The notes beneath the pieces were generated by a model. It was not told the DNA's origin. It was given only the letters and a program-made list of their open reading frames with translations, and did not search any database. Below are positions 7,260 through 14,450 of a DNA stretch of 39,060 nucleotides, one piece after another. The stretch covers positions 76,120-115,179 of the forward strand of contig JACRDP010000011.1 of assembly GCA_016212855.1 (NCBI GenBank), in the 5' to 3' direction. The first letter of the stretch is position 1, and the number at the start of each line of letters is the position of its first letter. Origin of the DNA: Elusimicrobiota bacterium (GTDB lineage: Bacteria > Elusimicrobiota > Elusimicrobia > UBA1565 > UBA9628). The translations under genes were made by a program, and so were the position numbers.

Positions 7260-9788
7260 ATGAGTCCGTTGCGCCGCACCGTCTCCGTCCTGCTCGCCGC
7301 CGCCCTTCTCCTGGGCGCCGCCCCGCAAAGCTCCTTCGCCCAGGTCGCGCGTGTCGCCGTCGGCGAAACGGGCTCGATGCCGGTCACTCCCGTCGGGAAC
7401 GCCGCCGTTTTGACAGGCATGGCCCCGGCGCTCAACCTCGGCGCGGCGAGCCTCGACGGCTCCTTCTCCCCCTCTATCGCCCCCGCGCCGAGCGCCGTCG
7501 GCGCCCCGGTCGGCGCCAGCGCCGCTTCCGGCCAGGTCAATCCGGCCGGCCCCGCCCTGGCTTCTCCGCTGGCCGCCGCCGCCAAGCCCGAAGACAACCT
7601 CCCGACCGCCCCGAAGGCCGCGGCCCCCTCCGCCGCCCGCAAGTCCTGGTCCGAGCGCATCGGTTCGTGGCTCGGCCGCAAGCCCGCCGCTCAGACCCAG
7701 GAGCCGAAGTCCGGAGAAGCCGCCAAACTCGACGCTGACGCCTTGTTCGACGGCCTGAAGGAGCGTCCCGAGGCCAACGACGGGGTGGCCGCCTCCGCGG
7801 GCGACATCGAGATCACCCGCCGGAGCCTTCAGTCCAGAATTTCCGGCCGTCTTGCGGCTTCGCACGCCCAATCGCGTTCACATGTCGACGAATTCGGCGG
7901 CCCGCTCGCCGAGCCCATGAACTTCAAGCAGCGCGTGGGCTACGGCCTGCGCCAAGGCCTCAACCTCGTCGGCATCGGCGCGATCCTCGAAGTGACGCTC
8001 AAGCCCGTTCTCAATCTTTTCCCGTGGCCTCAGTATCTGTCCGATCAGACCTTGCGCGGCTTCGGGCGCGTCGCCCTCCTCACCAAGTACGGCCCCGGCG
8101 ACATCGCCACGGGCCTGGCCGAGCACCCGGCCACCTTCCTCGGCCTCAACCTCCCCATGGCAGTCACCATGGAAGAGATCACCTATCGTCTCCTCGGCTT
8201 CGGCCTCACCTTCCTCATCCTGGCGGCGATCCGCCCGTTCTCGCGCTGGGTCGCCTCCATGATCGGCGGCCTGCCCGACGCGGCCGGCGCCGTCGGCGGA
8301 ACGAAGAAAGTCCTGCGCATCGGAGACTTCATCTCGCATTTCGCCTTCCCCATCGCTGCGGTCTTGTCCTCCTTTAATTTTGCCGTGGCGCACTTCGCGA
8401 CGTGGGGCTTCAGCCCGTTCATCCTCGCTCTCAACGCCATTTTGGGGCTTTTCCTCGCCCACACCGCCTACAAGAGCCGCAGCCTGACCTCGCCGATCCT
8501 CGCCCACCTCGTCTTCAACCTCGTCACCATGGGCGCGATCCTCGTCGGCCTCTCCTTCTCCCCCCTCGCCGCGAACGCCTACGTCATCATCGCGGGCCTG
8601 CTCGGCGTCGCTTCCCTGATCTACGGCTACCTCATGAACCGGAAGATCAAGAAGCACCGCGTCGGCCTCGGCGGCAAGGCCCTCGTCGCCCTCATGATCG
8701 CCGGCGCCTCGCTCTTCGCCTTCAACGGCGGGAACACCGGCTCCGCCAATCTCGCCTCGAACCGCGCGACCGTTTCAGCGGCCATTGTGCAGGTCCAGAG
8801 CAAGACTGAGACGGCCCCGGCGGCGGTCCGCGCCGACACGACCAAGGCCGCTCCCGCCGATTCCGCCGCGATCGAGTCCGTCGCGGACATGGTCGCGCGC
8901 GTAAAGCCCGCCGTCGTCAACCCGATCATCCACATGGGCCAGGGCTACGCGCTCGGCTCGGGCTTCATCCTGAGCCCCGACGGCGTGTTCGTCACCAACG
9001 GTCACGTCGTCGGCTCCAAGCAGCCCGGCGAATTCATCAACGCCCGCGTTCCGGGAATTCCCGGCGAACTGAAGGCCAAGGTCCTCGCCGTCAACCACGA
9101 CAAGGATCTCGCCATCGTCCAGCTTCAGCCCCGCCCCGACGGCAAGCCCTGGCCCACCGTCAAGCTCGCGTCGCAGGCTCCCCGCGAAGGCGAGGAAGTC
9201 ATCGCGATGGGCTATCCGCGCGGCCTGGGCTTCTCCGTCTCGGCCGGCGTGCTCAGCGCGCTCGACGGACGCGGGAACATGTACGTGAAGCACCTCCAAA
9301 CCGACGCGGCGATCAATCCGGGCAACTCGGGCGGCCCCCTGTTCAACCGCAAGGGCGAGGTCATCGGCGTCAACACCCAGATCTACACGCAAAGCGGCGG
9401 CTCCGAGGGCCTCGGCTTCGCCATCCAGGCGCCCGAGGTGGCCCACATCATGGCCCAGTTCGCCGCCACCGGCAACATCGCCACGGCGTCCTTGGGCATC
9501 ATCGCCAATCTCTCCGACCCGCAGGCTCCCGAAGCGGGCCTGGAAATCGAGTACGTGCGCCACGGCTCCGCGGCCGAGAAGGCCGGCCTGCTGCGCGGCG
9601 ACCTGATCATCGGCGTGGGCGACGCGACGATCGAAGAGGGCGGCCAGGAAGCCGCCGGCCACATCGCCGCCGCGCTCTCCAAGATGGTCCCCGGACAGAA
9701 GGTCACGGTCGTCGTCCTGCGCGGCGACTCCCCGAAGTCCTTCGAGTTGGTCGCCGACGCGAAGGCGACCGTCGCTCCCAGCCACTAG
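7260..9788 (+). CDS. Fusion of CPBP intramembrane protease and HtrA-like serine protease with PDZ
   Basis: 842 residues from the ATG at 7260. Order: signal peptide ending SSFAQ (~1-28), an Ala/Pro-rich linker to ~residue 200, a multipass CPBP (Abi/Rce1-type) domain with EEITYR near 304, FNFAVAH and AHLVFN carrying the putative metal-binding Glu/His residues, an internal hydrophobic segment (GKALVALMIAGASLFAF) preceding a linker, then a trypsin-like HtrA domain and a C-terminal PDZ. The HtrA triad is His582 (TNGHVV), Asp616 (KDLAIVQL) and Ser690 (NPGNSGGPL). CPBP proteins are membrane metalloproteases; HtrA proteins degrade misfolded envelope proteins. The fusion would place the serine protease outside the membrane. 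A start 17 codons upstream is possible but the signal peptide begins at 7260. Domain calls are strong; joint function is inferred. Confidence 0.88.
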   Translation: MSPLRRTVSVLLAAALLLGAAPQSSFAQVARVAVGETGSMPVTPVGNAAVLTGMAPALNLGAASLDGSFSPSIAPAPSAVGAPVGASAASGQVNPAGPALASPLAAAAKPEDNLPTAPKAAAPSAARKSWSERIGSWLGRKPAAQTQEPKSGEAAKLDADALFDGLKERPEANDGVAASAGDIEITRRSLQSRISGRLAASHAQSRSHVDEFGGPLAEPMNFKQRVGYGLRQGLNLVGIGAILEVTLKPVLNLFPWPQYLSDQTLRGFGRVALLTKYGPGDIATGLAEHPATFLGLNLPMAVTMEEITYRLLGFGLTFLILAAIRPFSRWVASMIGGLPDAAGAVGGTKKVLRIGDFISHFAFPIAAVLSSFNFAVAHFATWGFSPFILALNAILGLFLAHTAYKSRSLTSPILAHLVFNLVTMGAILVGLSFSPLAANAYVIIAGLLGVASLIYGYLMNRKIKKHRVGLGGKALVALMIAGASLFAFNGGNTGSANLASNRATVSAAIVQVQSKTETAPAAVRADTTKAAPADSAAIESVADMVARVKPAVVNPIIHMGQGYALGSGFILSPDGVFVTNGHVVGSKQPGEFINARVPGIPGELKAKVLAVNHDKDLAIVQLQPRPDGKPWPTVKLASQAPREGEEVIAMGYPRGLGFSVSAGVLSALDGRGNMYVKHLQTDAAINPGNSGGPLFNRKGEVIGVNTQIYTQSGGSEGLGFAIQAPEVAHIMAQFAATGNIATASLGIIANLSDPQAPEAGLEIEYVRHGSAAEKAGLLRGDLIIGVGDATIEEGGQEAAGHIAAALSKMVPGQKVTVVVLRGDSPKSFELVADAKATVAPSH

Positions 9789-9801
9789 GGGAGAGTCTCC
9801 C
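9789..9801 (+). terminator. Small hairpin after the protease fusion gene
   Basis: GGGAG, loop AGT, CTCCC directly after the TAG stop. It has no T-run, so it is at most a weak or Rho-assisted end signal. Confidence 0.25.
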
Positions 9802-9807
9802 GCAACC

Positions 9808-9836
9808 TTGACACCCCGGAAGGTCGCGGCTATAGT
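9808..9836 (+). promoter_or_regulatory. Sigma70-type promoter TTGACA-17-TATAGT
   Basis: Exact TTGACA at 9808-9813, a 17-base spacer, and TATAGT at 9831-9836. The ATG of the cytochrome peroxidase gene at 9847 begins 10 bases after the -10 box, so the mRNA should have only about 4 untranslated bases. This is the best promoter in the window. Confidence 0.75.
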
Positions 9837-9846
9837 GGGTAGCGAC

Positions 9847-10869
9847 ATGCGCTTACTTCTGGCGTTTTTTCTTCTCCCGGCCTTCGCCCACGGCGCTCCC
9901 GGCACGGGCACCAAGATGGAGGGCGAGGGCTACTTCCCGGACGCCCACGGCGCGGCTCTGGAGCTCGGGGGGTATTTCCAATTCCTCCGGCGGTCCACGG
10001 CGACCGCCGAGGAGGTGGAGCTGGGCCGCGAGCTGTTCTTCGATCCAAGGCTCTCGCGCAACGGCAAGATGAGCTGCGCCACCTGCCACAAGCCCGAGCT
10101 CAACTGGACCGACGGCCTCGCCCGGGCCCGGGGGAAAGACGCGCAGGAGCTGACGCGGAACACGCCGAGCCTGCTCACCGCGCACGACGGCCGGTTTTTT
10201 TTCTGGGACGGCCGCGCCGCTACCCTCGAGGAAGCGGCCTTGACGGCCATCCAGAACCCGAAGGAAATGAATCAGGACCTCGAGGGGCTCGTCGCCAAAC
10301 TAAAAAAGATTCGCGGCTACCGTGAGCGGTTCGCGCTGCTCGATAAAAACGCGCCCCTCACCGCCGGACGGGCGGCCAAGGCCATTTCCGAATTCGTCCT
10401 GGCGATCCCGCGGTCGGAAGACAGCGATTTCGACAAGTTCATCAAGACCGGCGCGGGGCTCAGTCCGCAGGCGAAGCGGGGTTGGCTGGTGTTCTCGGGC
10501 CCGGGAAACTGCCGGACCTGCCATTTCTCGAGCAACCATTTTCACAACGTCGGATTGAAGGAGCGGACGCCGCCCGACCTCGGACGCTACGCGATCGATC
10601 CCAAGCAGGACAACTGGAAAGCCTTCAAGACTCCTTCTTTAAGAAACATAGCTCGGACGGCGCCCTACATGCACGACGGGAGCTTGGCCACGTTAAGGGA
10701 CGTCATCGAATTTTATGTTCGCGGCGGCGACGAGCACCGGTACGAGGACGCCAACATGCACGCTCTGAAGCTCAGCGCGGCCGACAAGGACGATCTCGAA
10801 GTCTTTCTGAATTCCTTCACCTCGACGGTGGGCACAGTCGCGCCCCCCCGTTTGCCGCCCGATGAATAA
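9847..10869 (+). CDS. Di-heme cytochrome c peroxidase / MauG family protein
   Basis: 340 residues. A signal peptide (MRLLLAFFLLPAFAHGA) sends it to the periplasm. The first c-type heme site is CATCH at 77-81 and the second is CRTCH at 222-226, the usual two-heme layout. LGRELFFDPRLSRNGKMSC, TRNTPSLL, FFWDGRAATLEEAAL and TPSLRNIARTAPYMHDGS are family signatures; the Met in PYMHDG is a typical heme ligand region. Members reduce hydrogen peroxide using cytochrome c electrons, or oxidise protein side chains (MauG). An earlier in-frame ATG at 9808 lies inside the -35 box, so 9847 is preferred. The end overlaps the next gene by 8 bases, suggesting a functional partner. Confidence 0.9.
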   Translation: MRLLLAFFLLPAFAHGAPGTGTKMEGEGYFPDAHGAALELGGYFQFLRRSTATAEEVELGRELFFDPRLSRNGKMSCATCHKPELNWTDGLARARGKDAQELTRNTPSLLTAHDGRFFFWDGRAATLEEAALTAIQNPKEMNQDLEGLVAKLKKIRGYRERFALLDKNAPLTAGRAAKAISEFVLAIPRSEDSDFDKFIKTGAGLSPQAKRGWLVFSGPGNCRTCHFSSNHFHNVGLKERTPPDLGRYAIDPKQDNWKAFKTPSLRNIARTAPYMHDGSLATLRDVIEFYVRGGDEHRYEDANMHALKLSAADKDDLEVFLNSFTSTVGTVAPPRLPPDE

Positions 10870-12085
10870 CCGGGCTTGGCTCGCCGCGGCCGTTTTACTT
10901 CTGCCGGGCTCGGCCCGGGCGGCGAACATCGGCGCTCTCGAGGCGCGATCGGCCGAGATGGAATCCGGCGCGCAGCGGATGTTCTCGGAGCTCGAGCGCT
11001 CGCTGAAGGCGCTCTCGGACGGAAAACCGTTCGGGATCCGGGCGGACGACGATTGGGTCGCGCCCGAGCGCTCCCGCGATTATTGCGCGCAGAACCTCTG
11101 GCCGCTCGACGCGGTGAAGAGCCCCGCCCGCATCTATTACATGTGCAAAGCCGTCGCGGCGGTCGATCCCGCCGTCTGCTACGAGATGGGGCCCAATTCG
11201 CGGGTCTCGATTTTCTTCAAGCACAGCGACTGCGTGCGGGGCTACTGGAACCTGCGCCTCTCTCACGCCCTCATCTCAAAGAGCAAGGATCTGGAGGAGA
11301 TCTGCCGTAACCATGAGGATTTCAAGGTCGAGTTCACCGAGAACGACCGGCGCGTCATCTGCGGCTCGCTGCGAAACGGCTCGCCCACGTCCTTATGCGA
11401 GCTTCTCCAGCGCGACTATCCCGATCAGTTCCGGCATCCCGACCTGAAGGACTGCGTGACGGACAACAACGCCTTTTGGGGCGTCAACGACGACTGCGAG
11501 GCCTTCGGCTCGACCGGTTACGAATTCATGGAGGAGCAGCTGTGCATCGCCTCCTCCCGCTACCGCAAAGCGCGCGCCGCCTCGGATCCGCGGCTGTGCA
11601 AGAACTCGTCTTTGTGCCGGGCGCTCATGGGCGACACGAAGGCCTGCGACGAATCGATGACCGCTTTGAGGGCCGACGCCTGCAAGGCGGAGGGTTCGCC
11701 GCGCCGGTCTTCAACGAGCAGCGCCCGCGCGCAGCGCATCGGCGCGGAGATCGACGGCGCCTTGACGGCGACTTTGCGCCGGCCCATGACGCCGGCTGAA
11801 ATAGAGGCGGCGAGGCGCCTGCATGAGGTGATGACGGGTTCCCAGCCGGTCGATCCGTCCGTCGTCGCGGACGTCGTGCTCTTGAGAATGGGCGGGCTGG
11901 GCGATCTCGTGACCCGGGGCGAAACGATCTGCACGGCCATCTCGGACGAATCGAGCTCCTGCCGGTCGCGCCTCGAGCGTCTCCGGAAGCTTCAAGCGCG
12001 TTCCGAGAAAGCCGTCGCGGATTTCGGGCGGGAGACCGGGCTTTCGCTCGACGTCAAAGCGTATCGCGAGCTATTTGCGCAATGA
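10862..12085 (+). CDS. Cys-rich secreted protein of unknown function
   Basis: 407 residues with a signal peptide (MNNRAWLAAAVLLLPGSARA). The mature part has about 16 cysteines spread over residues ~70-380, in recurring contexts such as YMCKAVAAVDPAVCYEM, DPRLCKNSSLCRALMG and DTKACDESM, suggesting repeated disulfide-stapled helical pairs. No known domain is recognised. The ATG overlaps the end of the cytochrome peroxidase gene by 8 bases, so the two are co-translated; this protein could be a structural partner or a substrate of the MauG-like enzyme. Its 3' end overlaps the convergent lipoprotein gene by 15 bases. The coding call is strong (signal peptide, coupling); the function is unknown. 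Confidence 0.75.
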   Translation: MNNRAWLAAAVLLLPGSARAANIGALEARSAEMESGAQRMFSELERSLKALSDGKPFGIRADDDWVAPERSRDYCAQNLWPLDAVKSPARIYYMCKAVAAVDPAVCYEMGPNSRVSIFFKHSDCVRGYWNLRLSHALISKSKDLEEICRNHEDFKVEFTENDRRVICGSLRNGSPTSLCELLQRDYPDQFRHPDLKDCVTDNNAFWGVNDDCEAFGSTGYEFMEEQLCIASSRYRKARAASDPRLCKNSSLCRALMGDTKACDESMTALRADACKAEGSPRRSSTSSARAQRIGAEIDGALTATLRRPMTPAEIEAARRLHEVMTGSQPVDPSVVADVVLLRMGGLGDLVTRGETICTAISDESSSCRSRLERLRKLQARSEKAVADFGRETGLSLDVKAYRELFAQ

Positions 12086-12439
12086 GCCGGCGACGCGGGT
12101 GAACGTCGTCGTCGAGCCGTCGACTTCCCGCAACACGAAGCGACTGCCCGAGGTCTCGAGGATGGGGTTGATGTCCTCTTTTCCCGGCTGGAAGTCGTAG
12201 ATCCAAACGAGCGCTCCCTCCCGCACGAACCATTGCCCGACTTGCCTGCAGTCCTTGATTTTCACGCAGGTCCCTTCATACCGCCCGTTCATCCCCATGA
12301 CGACCTTGCTCAGCGGACCGTGGACCGAGTTGCGGCTCGTCCAGATGCCGGCGTAACGCGGGTCGATGGTCACCACCACGGGTTCGGGCGAGCAGGCAGC
12401 CGTCAGCAAAACGGCGAGGAGAGTGGCCCGGAAGGTCAT
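12071..12439 (-). CDS. Small putative lipoprotein
   Basis: 122 residues. The N-terminus FRATLLAVLLTAACSPEP is a lipoprotein signal with lipobox LTAAC, so Cys16 would be lipidated. The mature part looks like a small beta-rich lipocalin-type fold: YAGIWTSRN, GMNGRYEGTCVKIKDC, GQWFVREGALVWIYDF and SRFVLREVDGSTTTFTRV, similar in style to proteins that test whether a value exceeds a threshold, but no family is assigned. Two further cysteines (TCVKIKDC) may form a disulfide. It is alone in its transcription unit, with a TATAAT 8 bases before the ATG, and it converges on the Cys-rich gene with a 15-base tail overlap. Confidence 0.7.
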   Translation of the reverse strand: MTFRATLLAVLLTAACSPEPVVVTIDPRYAGIWTSRNSVHGPLSKVVMGMNGRYEGTCVKIKDCRQVGQWFVREGALVWIYDFQPGKEDINPILETSGSRFVLREVDGSTTTFTRVAGSLRK

Positions 12440-12447
12440 CGACCTGT

Positions 12448-12453
12448 ATTATA
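12448..12453 (-). promoter_or_regulatory. -10 box of a leaderless-type promoter for the lipoprotein gene
   Basis: Perfect TATAAT on the minus strand ending 8 bases before the ATG at 12439; the expected mRNA leader is 2-3 bases. No clear -35. Confidence 0.45.
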
Positions 12454-12484
12454 AATCAGGGAGCCGGGGGAGACCCTGACCTTT

Positions 12485-12516
12485 TTTGGTTCTTTGCTTT
12501 AAAGCAAAGAACCAAA
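12485..12516. repeat. 32-base perfect palindrome
   Basis: Each half-arm is TTTGGTTCTTTGCTTT followed by its exact complement, with no spacer. It lies between the pilin-like gene stop (12536) and the lipoprotein start. The flanks GGGGGA(GA)CC and GGTCCCCC can partly extend the stem. On the minus strand it would form a strong hairpin just after the pilin gene, but the following bases are A-rich, not U-rich. Confidence 0.7.
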
Positions 12517-12535
12517 TAGGAAGCGGGTCCCCCGC

Positions 12536-12976
12536 CTAGAGATCTTTCCAGACCATCTTCCGCCGGACCTCGCGGTGCGTGCAGTTGATGAAGACCAGAC
12601 CGTACTCGGGGCTTTTCGGATCGTTCACGTAGCCCCAGCCGCCCAGGTCGTCCGCCGACTTCACCGAGCCGAAGTGGCGGATCTTCATCATGTCCTCGCG
12701 CGTGTGCACGCGCATGACGCCGCGCCCCGGAACGTTCGCGTACACGGCGAAGACGCGCGGCGGACGGGGCATGTACTTGGGATCGGCGATGACCCGCTCG
12801 AGCTTGTCGGGATATTTGCCCTCCATGTCCCCGTAGTAGATCGACATCGCCGCGCGGATCGAGCCGAGCTGGGTTTTGAGGTCTTCGGTCTCGTTCGCGG
12901 CCACGCGGCCGTGGTAGGCCGTGGGCGCGACCAGGATCGCCACGAACAGGAGCTCGATGATCAGCCATTTCTTCAT
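12536..12976 (-). CDS. Type IV pilin/pseudopilin-like protein with degenerate leader
   Basis: 146 residues. The start MKKWLIIELLFVAILVAPTA resembles a class III signal: a short basic leader, a hydrophobic helix, and Glu in the +5 position of the usual FTLIEL. The Gly before the cleavage site is replaced by Lys and the Phe by Trp, so prepilin peptidase cleavage is doubtful. LKTQLGSIRAAMSIYYGDM and YPDKLERVIADPKYMP follow the pattern of GspG/pilin-like proteins (helix, then a Tyr-Pro turn). GGWGYVNDPKSPEYGLVFINC is the C-terminal strand region. No secretion or pilus assembly genes are adjacent. It may be a minor pilin or a retired pilin now anchored by its helix. Confidence 0.7.
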   Translation of the reverse strand: MKKWLIIELLFVAILVAPTAYHGRVAANETEDLKTQLGSIRAAMSIYYGDMEGKYPDKLERVIADPKYMPRPPRVFAVYANVPGRGVMRVHTREDMMKIRHFGSVKSADDLGGWGYVNDPKSPEYGLVFINCTHREVRRKMVWKDL

Positions 12977-13122
12977 GCTGAATCTACTTTCGAAGCGGCT
13001 TTAAACTTTCACGCTCCGGCTTCTTAGAAGCCGCGGTTTTTCGCCGGGGCGCTCGCGCCAGCGGAGTTCTTTGACGGCTTCCCAGCGCGTCGAAGGGGAT
13101 TTCATTTGCGGAGGATTCCCAT

Positions 13123-13184
13123 GTTATCCACAAGCTTACGATTTAGTGTTGTCGACAACACTTGGAGGCGCGCTTGTGGATAAC
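13123..13184. other. Palindrome AGTGTTGTCGACAACACT framed by 13-base inverted arms with DnaA-box-like sequences
   Basis: GTTATCCACAAGC (13123-13135) and GCTTGTGGATAAC (13172-13184) are exact inverted repeats, and each contains the DnaA-box sequence TTATCCACA. Between them at 13145-13162 is an 18-base perfect palindrome. The right arm is 8 bases past the stop of the metallophosphoesterase gene on the minus strand. The layout matches the smaller site at 1506-1544. The rest of the gap to the pilin gene (13001-13122) holds only a weak inverted repeat at 13018-13032 and no convincing gene. Confidence 0.65.
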
Positions 13185-13192
13185 GTGGCGCG

Positions 13193-14437
13193 TCAGTGAA
13201 GCGGGTAAGAGGCGCCGTCCGCTTCGTGGACGGTCTCGCTAAGCCCGTCCGGCCCGGCCTCGATCGACAGCCAATGGTGAAGCTTGCGCTTGACCGGGCC
13301 CGGGAACAGCGGCGAGCCGCCGCCGCCGGTGAGCACGTACTTCACGCCGCCGCGCTCAAGCACGCCCAGGCCGTGGATGTGGCCCATGTACACGCGCGAA
13401 ACTTTTCGCGCGGACATCAGCATCATGAACTCGACGGCTCCTTCTTTAAAGCCCCCCGCCCCCTTGAAGCGCCCCCAATCCGTCCACTCCGAGAGGGGCG
13501 CCGGCGGGATGTGGGTGAAGACGACGGTCGGCGTTTTACCGTCGAGGACCGAGGACAGCCAGTCGAGCTGGGGCTTCGTGATCCGCCCCGCGCTCGAATC
13601 CACGACGACGAACCGCCAGCCGCCGCGTTCGAAGACGTAGTTCGGCGAACCGAAGGTGGCCTGGTACACGACGGAGTTGGTGACCCCGTGCGGCTTGAAG
13701 CGGTCGTGGTTGCCCAGGACGGTCAGATACGGCGCACGCAGGCCCGACGCGACGAGCTCGCGGAGGAAGGACCAGAAGTTGAGGACGGTGCCGCGACTGA
13801 CCATGTCGCCGAGCTGAAGGATGAAGTCCGGCGAGGAGACGTTCGCCCGCGAGAGCAGGCGCCAGAACACGCCCGGCTCATTGAAAAGCTTGCGCGAGAT
13901 CCAAAAGCGGCCGGGCTCGGCGTCGCCGATCACCGCGAATTTGACCGTGGACCCCGCCGGCTTGGCCGCGAGCTTGGCGAGCTGCTCGTCCGTGCGCCAA
14001 GGCCGGGCGTGCTTCTGCAGAACGCCCAGGACGCCCGGCCGCTGAGGCGGGGCCGGAGCCACGACGAGATTTCCGCGGCCGACGGCTTCTTCGATCGAGG
14101 CGTGCGGCGCCCGGCCGTCCCACAGTTCGAGCTTCGCGGGAATCGGCGTCGCCGCGCCGCCGGGAGCGACGGCGTGGGCCAGGCCGGTCGCGGCGACGAG
14201 GGCTTTGGCCGCCTCGATGTGGGCGGGCGTGACGTCCGGAGCGGGAACGCCCAACACCCGCACGCTCAGCGCCGCGGGCGTCAGCGGCGAGAATTCGAGA
14301 GAAGGCGCCGACATCAGCGGCGCTATCGCGGAAGGCACGACGGCCGGCGCGGAAGGCGCGGCCCGGAAAGACGTCACCTGCGAAAAAGCCGCGCCGGCGA
14401 TCCAGGCGAGCATCGCCGGCGCGTATCCGACTATCAT
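13193..14437 (-). CDS. Secreted-type calcineurin-like metallophosphoesterase
   Basis: 414 residues from the ATG at 14437 (an ATG at 14413 is also possible). A short hydrophobic start (MLAWIAGAAFSQ) looks like a signal sequence and is followed by an Ala/Pro-rich stretch. Phosphoesterase motifs from the first ATG: FAVIGDAEPG (Asp172; the usual DxH is DxE here), LQLGDMVSRG (Asp211), LGNHD (Asn243, His244), FTHIPP (His309) and GHIHG (His353, His355). These ligands bind two metal ions and hydrolyse phosphoesters; substrates range from nucleotides to phospholipids and proteins. The gene starts 13 bases after the MoxR stop and is in the same operon as the Bat fusion. The DxE variant may change the first metal site. 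Confidence 0.85.
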   Translation of the reverse strand: MIVGYAPAMLAWIAGAAFSQVTSFRAAPSAPAVVPSAIAPLMSAPSLEFSPLTPAALSVRVLGVPAPDVTPAHIEAAKALVAATGLAHAVAPGGAATPIPAKLELWDGRAPHASIEEAVGRGNLVVAPAPPQRPGVLGVLQKHARPWRTDEQLAKLAAKPAGSTVKFAVIGDAEPGRFWISRKLFNEPGVFWRLLSRANVSSPDFILQLGDMVSRGTVLNFWSFLRELVASGLRAPYLTVLGNHDRFKPHGVTNSVVYQATFGSPNYVFERGGWRFVVVDSSAGRITKPQLDWLSSVLDGKTPTVVFTHIPPAPLSEWTDWGRFKGAGGFKEGAVEFMMLMSARKVSRVYMGHIHGLGVLERGGVKYVLTGGGGSPLFPGPVKRKLHHWLSIEAGPDGLSETVHEADGASYPLH

Positions 14438-14450
14438 GGTGTCGTAATGT

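Noticed and set aside
13001-13105. Possible 34-residue gene on the minus strand before the pilin-like gene
   Set aside because: No ribosome-binding site, basic low-information sequence, and no similarity that I recognise; not enough support.
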